A stretch of DNA of 64,000 bases from Branchiostoma floridae. Lineage: Eukaryota > Chordata > Leptocardii > Amphioxiformes > Branchiostomatidae. The stretch spans positions 19,232,656 to 19,296,655 of the forward strand of contig NC_049980.1 in the NCBI RefSeq assembly GCF_000003815.2. The letters are read 5' to 3'. The notes beneath the pieces were generated by a model, which did no database searches, was not told the DNA's origin, and saw only the letters and a program-made list of their open reading frames with translations. This document shows, piece by piece, positions 1 to 11,858 of this stretch (within the stretch, counting starts at the first letter, position 1; the number at the start of each line of letters is the position of its first letter). Both the position numbers and the translations under genes were made by a program.

Positions 1-2200
1 ATATTCAGAAACACATACAAGTTCATTCTGACTTTTCGATGATAAAATCGACGGATTATTTTGCTCCTCAGACATGACAGCTCGATCTAAGCAAAATTTC
101 ATACTGCTATCTGTAGATATCAATTGCACAGGTTTCATCAGCATTACGTTCATTCGTAGAACATTGCAGACATGCAAGAAATGCTATCCGGGGGTTTGAA
201 ATATAACCATGTATGTGACAGGCCAAGGCCTAACTACATACTAAATTTCATAAGAATACATTGTCAGGTTCTTGAGGTATGCTGCTTAACATCAAACATC
301 CCTACGCGCCCACACATATATTACTCTTGTGCCTTGCAGGAGAAGTTCAAACTGCTAATCTTGCAGTCAGATTGCTAAACATTACCACTCCTCGCTTGGA
401 CACCAAATTTGTATCATACACACGATTAGGCAGCTGCATGATGAAGATTGGGGTTAATGGGATACCTACTGTAGCGACTAGAATGGGCATATGATACAGA
501 TGGGGCCGTAACGTAATTTGTGAGACATAGTCCAGGAAGCGGCAAATCTCATTTTGCTTGGCTACCAACAGAGGTGTACAGGCGAAAGAAGAATTGGATT
601 GAACTGGATTTAACAGGTTCGGGGTCAGACGTTGATTAGGAAACAGAACCAGCTCGGCGCCATAACGATTCTGTGGAATATGCTGGGCGTGGCGAGTGTA
701 GGCAGATAAAAACAAATTCAGACAGAAGCAACATGTCCTAGACTGAACGACACTAACGTTCCATTCTAGAAGATATGATTATAAGACACAACCATTCTAT
801 AAGATACAACGTACTCAACCGTTTTAATGGACTGCACTAGCCTATAATTGACAATGTAGTATGGGGGTGGTTATGTACATACATAGTCTTGATGGAATTT
901 CCAACACTTTCAAGATCTTTCAAGTACTCTCTTTATGTCCGCTTATCCATTGCGATACATACTGGTATAAGACAAACGTAGATATAATGTATCACGCATA
1001 GTATGATATATAGTTTATTCGATTAGAAGTGATGTTCATTCTCCACCAGTTCTATCTTGACTTAATGAAATATGCTACTCTGCCACAAATATAAATCTAA
1101 ATGAGATACAGATATCTACTATAGTGAAAGCCCAGTTTCGGTTGCCGTACGCTTTCTCATCAGCAGTCTCAACGAGTAGCACCTTCCATTCGCGGGACGT
1201 GCGCTAAAGAACACCAGGTGTTTTGATATACCGTCGGAAAATTGAGTGCTTCCAGAGTGGTTACTGAAGTGAAGACATTGCAAGATGAGATGGGCGAACC
1301 AGAACAATGGGGCCAATCTTTGAGATCGTGGAATTCCACTTACACAGTCTCTGTCCATGTGGGACTCAATTTCCAACTCCAGCAGTATTCCTTGATCACT
1401 ATAACCTTGCAATAGGACACCACATTCTTGGGAATTGTCAACAGCCTGACGAAAGCCTGGCCACATGTAAGGTTCTAATCGCCTTTCTTTAAGACCTTGA
1501 AGTTGTTGTAACAGTGTTTGAGGTTAGCAGCATAGCATAAGAAGCTGTTATTGGGTTCTTATAAAATGATGTTGTTGTCAAAATCTTGACTAAACAAACA
1601 ATTTTGTTTAGGGTTCCCTGTCTGTAGCAGACATGTTAAGGTCACTATTTTTGAGTGGCAGAGAGCTATTGTTTTGTCGTGTTGTCAGACTTCAGTATTT
1701 TTTCAATTACAAAATACTTGATATGCAAGTGCCATGATCAAGTTCGCTACAGATTATGCGTATGGTCCTCAGAGTTTCTCAAGTGTTGGCGTTCGATCAT
1801 ATTCATGACTTCCACTTCTTCAAAACGTAGGTGGAGACGGCCATAATGATAAATTGCGTCCTGTCTAAATCATGCCCAAGTGATTAACAGGTGTGTCCAT
1901 ACATACATACAAAGATTACATAGCAACACATGAAGCGGTTTTACTTCCAGTCTACTACATATTATCAGAGAGCATGATGGACTGATGAACCTGACGTCCG
2001 CCATTTTGTTTTGCTCAAAAACAATTACAGTCTTTCTGCTAGCTGCTATCTACAGAAAAGACATGGACACTTTATATTTGAGACCCTGGTGTTCAACCCG
2101 TGAACGTACGATTATACTAAGCCAGACAGAAATCCCAGATCAATATCTGTAGAATTCATTTTTACGACCAAACGATAGCGATGCTATGTCAATGACTTAC
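1..2200. other. Intron/left flank of the receptor gene, nothing recognised
   Basis: No exon, RNA gene or clear repeat was recognised. The expected next exon, a single transmembrane helix, was looked for on the minus strand and not found. A mildly hydrophobic minus-strand stretch near 410-490 has interrupting prolines and no convincing splice sites. Confidence 0.4.
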
Positions 2201-2348
2201 TTGGGCAATCTTCTGTTGGTGGGACACCGTTGGATCCTCGAAGACCGCAGGGCTCCGGGTCAGGGGGTGTGGCACCTGGCCAGTCCATTGTCTGGTTGGG
2301 GTTAACTTGTTTCAGCGTCTTGGTAAAACCCATATAATCCCAGAAAGG
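2201..2348 (-). CDS. NPR-like receptor exon 6 (membrane-proximal part of ectodomain)
   Basis: 148 bases, acceptor atcttgcag|CCT (phase 0), donor CCA A|GTAAGT (phase 1). The translation begins PFWDYMGFTKTLKQVNPNQ, then TMDWPGATPPDPEPCGLRG and ends SNGVPPTEDCP. The W-P-x-x-x-P-P-D-x-P-x-C-G pattern followed by a second cysteine is the membrane-proximal signature of natriuretic peptide receptors. Just upstream, inside the intron, lie three copies of the 11-base string that forms this exon's own donor. No transmembrane exon was recognised further left. Confidence 0.85.
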
Positions 2349-2370
2349 CTGCAAGATAAGCATCATATGT

Positions 2371-2422
2371 CAATGACTTACCGCCAATGATCAATGACTT
2401 ACCTTCAAGAGCAATGACTTAC
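2371..2422 (-). repeat. Triple copy of donor-like string next to exon 6
   Basis: The plus-strand string caatgacttac occurs at 2371-2381, 2392-2402 and 2412-2422, and also at 2190-2200 where its complement GTAAGTCATTG is the real exon 6 donor. On the minus strand each copy is a strong donor consensus. Spacing is 21 and 20 bases. Confidence 0.75.
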
Positions 2423-2579
2423 CGCCATCCTCACGACTAGTAATGGTATCTGCCTCAACAATCGTTAAACTTTATTACTAGGTATGATATTCTCTTCTCA
2501 CTATCGACATCTTTGTCACTATCTATCCCGTGTGTTACCATATTACATGCCGTGATTTGTGTAAAAAATGTAACATAAT

Positions 2580-3370
2580 CTGTATAATGTCACACCAGTG
2601 GGAACGACCAACCACAATATCTTCTACGGCTGAAAGGCCAGGTCGTCCCGTACACGATGAGTGGCATGCCCCGATACCCTTGTAGCGGCAAGACCTACTA
2701 CAATACTACATTACTACAGGACGTTTCAGACCATCCGTAAAATGTAATACACCAGTAGGAACGGTCAACCTCAATATCTTTTACGGCATGAAAGGCCAGG
2801 TCGTCCCGTACACCAGCAGTGGCGTGCCCAGCTACCCTCGTAGCGGCAAGACCTACTACAATACTACACTACTACAGGGCATTTGAGACCATACGTATAA
2901 TGTAATACATCAGTAGGAACGGTCAACCTCAATATCTTTTACGGCATGAAAGGCCAGGTCGTCCCGTACACCAACAGTGGCGTGCCCCGCTACCCTCGTA
3001 GCGGCAAGACCTACTACAATACTACACTACTACAGGGCATTTCAGACCATCTGTATAATGTAATACATCAGAAGGAACGGTCAACCTCAATATCTTTGAC
3101 GGCATGAAAGGCCAGGTCACCCCGTGCGTGAGCAGCGGTGTACCCCGCTAGCCTCACAGCGGCAAGATCTACTACAATACTACAGGGCATTTTAGACCAT
3201 CCGTATAATGTCACACCAGTCGAAACGATCGACCACAATATCATCTACGGCGCAAAGCCCAGGTCATCCCGCACACGAGCAGTGGCATGCCCCGATACCC
3301 TTGTAGCGGCAAGACCTGCTACAATACTACAGGGCATTTCAGATCATGTGTATAGTGTAATACACCAGTA
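2580..3370. repeat. Minisatellite/satellite, about five copies of a ~155-bp unit
   Basis: Repeated landmarks are 'cagtaggaacggtcaacctcaa', 'gaaaggccaggtcgtcccgt' and 'gtagcggcaagacctactac'. Successive units begin near 2588, 2745, 2902, 3060, 3211 and 3358, so the period runs from about 158 down to 147 bases. Internal units (2-4) are nearly identical and outer ones diverge. It lies within intron 5 of the receptor gene. Confidence 0.85.
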
Positions 3371-3411
3371 GGAACGGTCATGCACAACATCTTATACGCG
3401 ATGATGCGCCT

Positions 3412-3620
3412 TTTTACATGTACTGCGCGATCGGGCATGTACCTTGATAGGCCCCGCATCCCTGGCCGCGCTTGCCGACAATTTCGTGACGTTATCGACG
3501 CGTACATCGTGATGATGTAGCGTACACATGGACGGCGCGATCGGGCACGGACCCCGACAGACCCCCGCATACCTGGCTGCGTTTGCCGGCGATTTCGTGA
3601 TGTCTTACACGAAACATCTG
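3412..3620. repeat. Two-copy tandem repeat (~110-bp unit), GC-rich
   Basis: Two diverged copies share 'gcgcgatcgggca', 'ccccgcat', 'cctggc' and 'gatttcgtga'-type blocks, about 110 bases apart. They directly follow the satellite and may be part of the same array. Confidence 0.6.
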
Positions 3621-3686
3621 CCATCCCTTGGCACTTAACAGATTGCCCACGCTGTCAGAAAACCTGTTAATGTGTCTGTGCGTACA

Positions 3687-3709
3687 TGTGCGTGTGTGTG
3701 CGTGTGCGT

Positions 3710-3743
<34 letters not shown>
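3687..3743. repeat. (GT)n microsatellite with GC interruptions
   Basis: Alternating GT/GC dinucleotides run for about 57 bases, immediately beyond the exon 5 donor on the minus strand. Confidence 0.9.
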
Positions 3744-3762
3744 AAGTACGTTGACACCATAC

Positions 3763-3857
3763 CTTGAAATTTCCAGATTCCTTGTCCATCTCGACAATAG
3801 TGTAATCAGTGTCCCTGTCACCTAGCTCGTCAATGCTGATGTTGTCTTTTCCAGCAC
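3763..3857 (-). CDS. NPR-like receptor exon 5 (ligand-binding domain)
   Basis: 95 bases, acceptor ctttgtaag|GT (phase 1), donor TTC AAG|GTATGG (phase 0). The translation begins GAGKDNISIDELGDRDTDY and ends TIVEMDKESGNFK. It matches the family segment after FQG (G-x-x-x-I-D-x-x-G-D-R-x-x-D-F/Y). A (GT)n microsatellite lies about 20 bases downstream of the donor. The exon is too short to stand out by ORF length; it was found by family order and phase. Confidence 0.8.
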
Positions 3858-5332
3858 CTTACAAAGGCACGATAATATACATATCATTTTATCAGTATTT
3901 TACATATTGCTGGCCGTTTTCTGCTTCCTCTAGGAAACGACCTGTATGACGTGATAATGTTTAAGCATATATGCCATTCGAGAGCTGCTAAATCTTGGAT
4001 CAAACATGTCAGACATACAAAACAGACACACACTATATATTACCCCTTTCGGTCTCTGACAGTTTCCAGTTAGCTTTCCCATGCACTAATAAAACAATAT
4101 CAAAAAACAGAGAGTACTCTTGATCATTGCAGCATGCATGCAACATTCTATTTGACAACTGTAGGTTTGTCGTTTGTAGCGTGTGTATGGTTGTAGTTAC
4201 ATATTCAGACTCATTTGCAACGATACTAGGATTTCTTTACGTGCCAAAATGCAGACAAAGGCTCTAGTTGCACCGTGCAAACATTGAGGTAGGTTCAAAT
4301 CCCTTCCTGTTGGAAGTTTTATTTTTTTACGTCTTTCACAGTGACTCCTGGTATCACAGATGGATATTCATTTCTGAACCCATGTCTGTACATCCACTAC
4401 GGCAGGACAAATTGCACAGAACTTTGTCCACCCACGCCTTTCAACCAAACGACCGACTACCACTAGACTCGTTCATCAGAGCATAATATGATCATCTTTC
4501 ATTGGCACTGTTCATGTATTACGGCCGTTTATTTTCTTTCCATGCCAGTCTTTTGACAAGTAATAAATGTGAGTATTATCACTGCTTCCACCCTTTTCAT
4601 CTTGTATTTGCATCAACTTTGGTGATGCCCATAACATTTACGTTATCGCGTTATCAAAGATGTCTGGAGTCTTTTCTTGAGACCTGCACCCTACAAAAGG
4701 ATGGTGACTTTGAAGCCTTGTGGCATCTGATGTATAGTGCCATAGTCAGAGGTAGTCCAAGCGTAAAGTGCACGTCCCAAGGAGTGCCAGTTATTTCATT
4801 TCTTGCGCATACAAAGTTTTCTTGAATACGTGAGAATACTGGTAAATATCAAGGCCAATACCAGCCAGCGAACGTAGTATATGCCATCAATGAATTCAAC
4901 GTATTATTAGGGATGTACTTTTAGCTGTTATAAAAACCTTTGATTATACCACTTTAATTGGCACCAAGTGTTTGGAAGAATCAACCTCTGCATTCGGCCA
5001 CAGTTTACGCGTCTGTTTGCTTATATCTCTCTGAAAACGGCCTTTTGCGCTTTGTAGTATTCTGTTTAGCAATTTTGCAGTAGACAGTGATGTGTACATT
5101 TTTGACCTGGTCATCTCTACAAAATCCGTTGCCTGCGATTCCTCGGCACTGTAGCCAACTAGGCCCACCCAGGAGGTTTGGCTTGACAATATTTGATGAG
5201 ACAGGGCTTCCAAAGAGCATATCACGTGTGGCCCTGGTAGCAAGAGTTCTGACAGGATGTTTTGCCTTTGAACAAAGCAAATGTTGGCTTTCTACGTTCG
5301 TTAACCTTTTGATGACGTCATTCCAGCCTTAC
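3858..5332. other. Intron between receptor exons 4 and 5, nothing recognised
   Basis: AT-rich sequence with no identifiable exon or transposon. Open frames here are short and have no family landmarks. Confidence 0.4.
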
Positions 5333-5480
5333 CCTGAAATGTGCGGTTCCACATGTTCTTCAGGATGAGCGAGCCGTTCTCCTTGAGGTCAGCCGGGTTG
5401 GCTCCTGCGGCGATGGTCTCGTTCAGTGCCGTGGCGAACAGCACCATCGAGTCGTGATACGCCGTGACGTAATGATTCTC
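5333..5480 (-). CDS. NPR-like receptor exon 4 (ligand-binding domain)
   Basis: 148 bases, acceptor cgttttgcag|GAG (phase 0), donor CAG G|GTAAGG (phase 1). The translation reads ENHYVTAYHDSMVLFATALN, then ETIAAGANPADLKENG, SLILKNMWNRTFQG. It is the best-conserved piece of the receptor: vertebrate natriuretic peptide receptors carry F/YHD-x-x-x-L-F/Y, an ALNET-like motif and MWNRSFQG or TWNRTFEG in the same order. A potential N-glycosylation site is present at NRT. Confidence 0.9.
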
Positions 5481-5577
5481 CTGCAAAACGGGAGGGAGGA
5501 ATCGTCGTTTTATATACCTGCCAACCGTGAATGTCACCATCTATATGATCAACTTCAGAAAAGTGAAAACTGAAACT

Positions 5578-5989
5578 CTTCATTGCAACTGTAGAATCCA
5601 CCCTATTATACGGTAGTGAAACATGGACACTTGCCAAATCTACGACAAAAAGATTAAATGGATGCTACACAAAAATGCTCCGAATGTGCCTTAATATCTC
5701 ATGGGAGTAAAAACTTACTAATGAGCAACTATATCAAGATCTGCCATTAGTAACTGAGAAAGTAGAATGGAATTGCATCAGGTATTCAGACATCATAGCC
5801 TCTGAATTTGTAGTCTGGGAACCAACAAAAGGGAAAAGAAGCCGAGGGAGACCAAAGCTGAACTTCATGGACAACCTGAGATATGATACCAACCTAACCG
5901 AAGTAAATGAAATTAAGTCCCTGATGGAGGATAGGGCGAGATGGAGAGCACTTTCAAGCCTGGTTCGAGCGGGAGCTCTGCCAAAGTAA
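5578..5989 (+). mobile_element. Truncated, degenerate non-LTR retrotransposon (end of reverse-transcriptase ORF)
   Basis: The plus strand reads in broken frames as the tail of a LINE polyprotein: TLLYGSETWTLAKS, CYTKMLRMCLNISWE followed by a stop, then LTNEQLYQDLPLVTEKVE. After a frame change it reads SDIIASEFVVWEPTKGKRS, RGRPKLNFMDNLRYDT, EIKSLMEDRARWRALSS and VRAGALPK with a stop at 5987-5989. The YGSETW and GRRxRGRPKLxxxDxL motifs are typical of the C-terminal end of animal non-LTR reverse-transcriptase ORFs. It is oriented opposite to the host gene, 5'-truncated and inactive. Confidence 0.8.
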
Positions 5990-7009
5990 AGTTGAGAAAA
6001 GGTACCAAATAGGCACTGAAGAAGCAGTATAATGGACATGGAAATCTTCCAGAGAAGGAGAGATGGCGTCAGCAATAAAAACTAAGACATATGAAAGGTT
6101 TACTGGTCTTAAAGCCAAGACGAGACTAGTCGTATTCTGGCAGACTGCAAACAAATGTTGAAAGGCAAAATCTCAAATTTACCTAGCTCCCGTTTGGCCG
6201 TTTGCAAAAGAGTCAGGAAGCTATCGAGACCTTGGGATTTTGCCTTCCGAAATCTGATTGTAGAGTAGTGCAGTCCTGGCCAAATGGTATGCTTATTAGG
6301 GACTTGTAGATCGGGAAACAAAAATTATGTTTACCACGTGACTTGAATCAACGTGAAAACTACTGTAGGGTGACTTGACAGTTGCAATAAAGCCAAGTGA
6401 TAGTTATCGTGAAGCCATGGAGCCATATAACAGCTTTTGTGAAAGTGAAGACGTTATAGTATATCGTTTATTGAGTGTGTCTTAAATTTCCAGTCATTGT
6501 CACGTACAAACTTTGGTGGGTTGTTCAACCTTTATCAAAAACTGTCCTTTGTGTCATTATAATCATATCATAGTTGAAAAACTTTAGCTATCATCCTTAG
6601 GGCGCTTTTTGGCTACCAGACTAAAAGCGAATGTAAAACGTCTCTACCCGAAGTTCACAAAATTGACTGGACCAAAGGGCATCTTTTACAAGCAATTTAA
6701 ACCATCCCTCACTCTAAATGAGGCGTTTATCGGTCCTTTTGGACGTTGAGACACTTGGGATCGGATTCACGAGCATTAGCCAGCAAGACCCGGGGCAGCC
6801 TCTAATGCGTCTAGCGTGTAGACCATTTAAGATGATATCTGGATATTATAAACTGTAGCGAGCATACTATCAACTAAAACGAAAAATTCAGTTCTTACAT
6901 CACGAAAAACTGTGGTTGCGTAATATATATATTAACAAGAGATGACATACTGCTTTATATTTCACCACATCGGTATTCAGAACATATTACCTGTTGCATT
7001 AATTAAGGC

Positions 7010-7180
7010 TTAATGACCCGCCCGGGATGTATATGGTGTGATATCGCCTGGTCCTTTGCTGTAACCAACTCATAAAACCACCTCGTTCACTTTGCTCACT
7101 CGGTGGTTTCATTCGGTAGTTATAGCAAAGGACCAGGCGTTATCACACCATATATACCGAGGAACAGGCAGGTCATTAAC
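7010..7180. mobile_element. Foldback/palindromic element (hairpin ~170 bp)
   Basis: The left arm (ttaatgacccgcc, then tatatggtgtgatatcgcc, then tggtcctttgct) is mirrored by the right arm (agcaaaggaccaggcg, then ttatcacaccatatata, then caggtcattaac). Terminal bases gttaatgacc occur inverted at both ends. A related element lies at 38844-39008. Confidence 0.75.
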
Positions 7181-10100
7181 GTTATTATCATATAGCCTAC
7201 ACAAACTTGCAAACTCCTGTATGACGCATAGATCCCTTGGTACTATACGTGTGAATTCCTTTGTAGAATTTCTTAACATTTACATTTTTTCTTTGGTACA
7301 TAGGGAGAGTACATATTGCATTTTGAATCCAAAATTTCCACACAAAATATTCGAAACATTGCCGTCTTGGCATGTCAAGCCAAAATTCTACGGTACTGTA
7401 TTCATGAATCGACACCATATGGTGTTGATGCAAATCGTCAACATATGGTATCAATTCAAATTCTGACCAATCAGAAGGAGCGATACACACCGGGCTGGCC
7501 GAAATCTATGTGTTACGGCGTCATAACCAACATGGAACGTGGCTTTCTGATTGGTCCACGGCGCCTATATGATAATAAGCTAATCATGCCCGCACACAGA
7601 TTATAGTGAGGCCAAAGCTACCTGCCTGGTGGCCTGGCGGAGTCAAAATGTATGGTCATGTCTGTGTGCTGGAAATCACTTGATGAAATTTAGGCGGGAC
7701 TGGTGGAAATTAGCCTCCACTAGGCCTTCCTACGGGGGTGCGGGGAAGCAAAATTCCACACGAATAACCTCAAACAGCAATGTGTATTTCACATGACACG
7801 TGTCGCTTTTCGAGATGGTTTTGATCTTTAAAAATTTTAATGTTCATTGTGTTCTTGTTATGACTTTGAGTCTTTCCGCTAAAAACAGAAATAATTTCTA
7901 GGGAATAATGATAGTATAATTTCCCCAGTCCTATCAAAAGAGGCAGGGTTTCGTTGGTAATTCAGAATAAACTTAATGCTAAGTAATATGCCTGTTTACA
8001 TAGAACATAAGATCGATACAATTGGACCTACTAAGACTGCCTTCGTGTTAACACGATTAGAACCTTGCTTGTTGGCAGTATATACATCTACCTTTTACAG
8101 TGACATATCTCAATCCCACTTACCGTCCAATGAACACACGCCTGGTTGCCTTTAAGCTGTGCGTGTTATTAGAAGAGATCGATAGCATTGCAAAATTTCT
8201 TAGAAAAATAACATCCTTTCAAGAGATTTAGGATTATCAAAGGAAGTTATATAAATCTCAAAACCTTTCATTCTGACCCTTTTGCATGAAACGAAAAGTA
8301 GCGTTTTCGCAGAAGATATCGAGATCGCATCACTGACAACATGACTGTAGAGATATATTCACTGCGATGTAGCATCAAACCGATAAATCTGACAACACTT
8401 TACCCTGTACATCTATCTATCTATTAATCATAACCACAGTATTCATATCAGGCCTCGTATCAAAATCCCGCAAATCCCAGGCAAATATATCAGATATGCA
8501 TATATTCTTTCTATACATCTGTTTAGATCTTTAAGCCGACATATGATATTGCAAAAAGAGAATAACCATTGGCACATATGAACCCATCATTCAATATTGG
8601 TCAGAAAATTCCCGGTGAACTCCCCCCCCCCCCTCACGGCAATCCTCGAAATGCCAGCTATATTTTGTAGCTGAGCTCTGCATGAAAGGTCACAAAAGGA
8701 TCCTGGAAGACGAATGTTATGGCTTTCTAAAATCTCTGGAGCGAAGAAAATTGCAAGACGTCTGTCTCTGACTTTATAAACGGATCATTGCGCAGTGGAG
8801 CCTCCGCGCTCGTCTTGGTTGTGTGACAATATTTGTGACATGAATGATTCGTCAAACCGGTCCTTGCCACATTGGTTCTGTGGTGTTGTTTATGATCTCT
8901 TCTGGCTAGCGTTGTATAATTAGACAGTTTGACTGTGACATTAAAAGCGGTGGAAGATTAGCCTGGTTACCATCTTTCGTAGTTTTCTGCTGGCTCATTC
9001 TTTTCACTTGTCAATTGCGTAGTTTTTATCAAAGGAAAATAATGAGCTAACTTAAACTATGGAGGAATGAACCCAGGCTAGTAGAATTGATCTCATATCT
9101 AATTGCTTAATCACGATTACGCAAGGAGTGTCCAGGCTATGTATATATGGTAAGAGTAGCCACCAAAATACTTCCTCAGTTCCCGTTTAAAGGCTAAGAT
9201 ACACTCCTAAACCTACCTCCTAAAAAAGCCTATGCGTAATTAGACAAGCCATGTGTCCCACATTTTTATTGATGCTTACGTTGTATCTTGTTAGTTGCAG
9301 TGATAATTATTCTTCGAGAAAGAAATTGCCATTAACTTGCTATATCATTATTTATGTGTGTATATCCACCGTAGTGCATTCGCGTCAGATCAACTCCCAG
9401 TCAAACAAGACAAATTCCATTTCCACTTGAGGAAACGTGTTTTCATTTTCAGGGGATATGCCACACGAACAACCACGAGCCATAGAAAGGGGTTAAGTGA
9501 TAGTGTGCCCGTAGACGCCATTAGAAAGGAGACTGGTGTATTCTCACAACGTTTAACAACGTCTCATGAATTATGACTCCAAATCCTTTGCCATCGCGCA
9601 AATTCCCACAACGCTTTACCCTTTGCATGATGCATGTCCATGTACATATTAAAGCTAAAATGCCACAAAATACGGTAATAGATAATCGGAAACGATCGTT
9701 TCCATTTCAAATGGTTAATGTTATATCGCAATACGGATGATTCATGGTGTAACTTCCAGGGTTAGGATTTTTGGATTAGGTTTTTTGACTTGGTTATGAA
9801 CTGTAATTTATTTTTTTACACCTTTTTCACGATATTGTCGTAAGTTCTACGTTTTGGTCTGATGTCGATTCCCTCCACACAAATACTATGATATGCTCGG
9901 ATATGGCATAGACTGTATCAAGTGGCAACGACCGTTTACGAGAGGAAACTAGCGCTGACGAAACTGGAGCCCTATCCTATGACGAAATTCTATGACCATA
10001 TTCAATAAGTTCACGTGTTTGTAACTCTCGCGAGTTTACGTTCGGGCGTGACGGGTCATTATTGATCATGAAGAGAGCGACAGTTGTCATTTGTCATGAC

Positions 10101-10433
10101 AATTGATCCGTACATATCATAGAAATAGTGTTGGAAGAAAAATCCTTGTACTATGATTACAACTAACACAGATGAGCTTCCATGATGGGACATCGCTCAG
10201 AATTCTGTGGTACTGAGGACGAACGTTTTGTACCCCCGATCTGGACATCCTATGATTATGCCGACATCCATTTGCAATTAACTCATGCTGACGTTATGAA
10301 GTGGCATAAATCCATGCGTCCTAGCCACTCAAGAGACGCATCGTCTTCTGAGACTGGACTGCCAAAGGAGATATCGATTGTTTTGAAACGACAGGGACCA
10401 CAAAGATACATCTATAAAAGCAAAAACACCTAC
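7181..10433. other. Rest of intron 3, nothing coding recognised
   Basis: AT-rich sequence. It contains a short palindromic pair around accatatggtgttga (7417-7452) and a poly-C run near 8622-8634. No exon of the receptor is expected or seen between exons 3 and 4. Confidence 0.4.
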
Positions 10434-10564
10434 CTTAACCCCTCTGTCTTCCAGCTTCTTGACGAAATCTTTGAACTCTTCAGTTGCCGGTTTTCGCAGG
10501 GTGATAGCGAGGACGGAACGAAACGCTTCCAGGAGTTCTTCCTCGTCGCAAGAATCTACAAATT
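10434..10564 (-). CDS. NPR-like receptor exon 3 (ligand-binding domain)
   Basis: 131 bases, acceptor tgtttcag|AA (phase 1), donor GTT AAG|GTAGGT (phase 0). The translation begins EFVDSCDEEELLEAFRSVL, continues AITLRKPATEEFKDFVKKL and ends EDRGVK. This corresponds to the family stretch with L-x-x-L-R-x-x-x-P-E-F-x-x-F before the second lobe helix. The phase lets it follow either exon 2 directly (split codon G+AA, Glu) or the LamG pair (also G+AA). It then joins in frame to exon 4. Confidence 0.8.
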
Positions 10565-10878
10565 CTGAAACAAATTTGAACACCAATTGTCCATATGTCA
10601 TGTTTACCAGGTATAATTCTCCCTACAAGATGAAATATCCTTAGCATTTATCCACGAGGTTATATTGAGAGTTGAGTTAAAGTAGTTTTTACAAAAAGAG
10701 ACACAACTGTAGGTCCGTTTTGATGAACACTACATACAATTCAGTTGTCATACATGTAGTTGACTACGTAATACGTATGCAGATTATACAGACTACGGAG
10801 AACGTACATTTTCCCCCAGTTTTCTGTCGTATAAGTATCACAAAGTGAATGATATCTACCGATTAGGGCTTTCCTTAC

Positions 10879-11177
10879 CATCTTTTCTATCTTCACATGC
10901 GTCTTTCGCCGCTTCTATCTGACTGTCGTCCATGGCGTAGTTATACACCTGGAGACAGGTGATGCGGCCCTTGAACTGTTCACCGACCGTGATGTCACCC
11001 TGGGTGCGCAGGTCGACGATGCCGATGGACTCGCCTGCCACCTCTTTCCCGTCGTGCCACAGTTTGGCGATCCCGGTTCGATAATCGTACGAGACACCGA
11101 TGTAGTTCCATTCGTCTGGAGTCAGGACGTCGTCTTTTTTTACTTGTTTTAGAAAATGACCATCTCTCCGTACAAAC
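10879..11177 (-). CDS. LamG/pentraxin-like domain, second half exon (in-phase cassette in NPR-like gene)
   Basis: 299 bases, acceptor catctcag|GT (phase 2), donor GAT G|GTAAGG (phase 1). The translation has VLTPDEWNYIGVSYDYRTG, then AKLWHDGKEVAGESIG, GDITVGEQFKGRITCLQVYN and YAMDDSQIEAAKDACED. The W-x-x-I-G-V-S-Y strand, the LWHDGKEV hairpin and the F-x-G-x-I-x-C-L-Q-V-Y-x-x-A-M ending are the usual C-terminal part of LamG-type domains found in many amphioxus and echinoderm surface proteins. The open frame runs on to a stop at 10856 if the donor is not used, so unspliced read-through would truncate the protein just after the domain. Confidence 0.8.
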
Positions 11178-11858
11178 CTGAGATGAGGAACACAAAGTTC
11201 GTAGGCCCATGAGCCATTTTGACAATTTCAAATGCATAGTCATAGTCTAATGGAAAGCAGACTGTGCCCTAGGTCAAGGAAATTTTAAAAAAATGCCTTT
11301 TCTCCACTTAAAGAACGTAGGAATACAATTTCTTGGGCGGCGCCTATCCCCGTTTCATCTAAATAACATAGTTGTAAAAGCACTACCGCATATGGGGCTA
11401 GTCAACTGCTAGAGATATGCGTTCAACTATAATTGCCATACTCGCCATACTCATCCATCTAAGAACGTAGTGTTCAGCAGAGAAACCAGTGTGTGTGATT
11501 CTCAGACCAGGCCTGGGATTGAAACGAATGTAAGGGGAGCACCCTAACCACCGGCTATCGAACCACTTCTTTGCTGTTAGAGATGGTAATATTTAAAAAA
11601 TGACGAAAAGAAACGACTGGTCCAACTGCGGGAATGGTTTTGGTTTATTATTTCATTTGAATTCATCACAAAGTGAAAGGGATTGAAAACAAGTACATAG
11701 ACAATGGTGACGTCGTGGCACCTCACAACACCGGCAAATTTTGACATACACATTTCATCAATAACGTCGGGTCGATCTACTGCACACTAGGTTCTCACGT
11801 CACATCGGTGACGGTACCGTATGCAAGCAGCATGATGTAAACCGTAAGAACGCCTTAC

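Noticed and set aside
347-715. Minus-strand 122-codon frame considered as the receptor transmembrane exon
   Set aside because: The hydrophobic part contains several prolines, lacks a basic stop-transfer side and has no phase-1 acceptor in the right place.
2580-3370. CRISPR-like regular repeats
   Set aside because: Units are ~155 bp without unique spacers and lie in a eukaryotic intron; this is a satellite.
3492-3825. Frame with Thr-His and Cys-Val repeats near exon 5
   Set aside because: It comes from the (GT)n tract; the real coding there is the short exon 5 in another frame.
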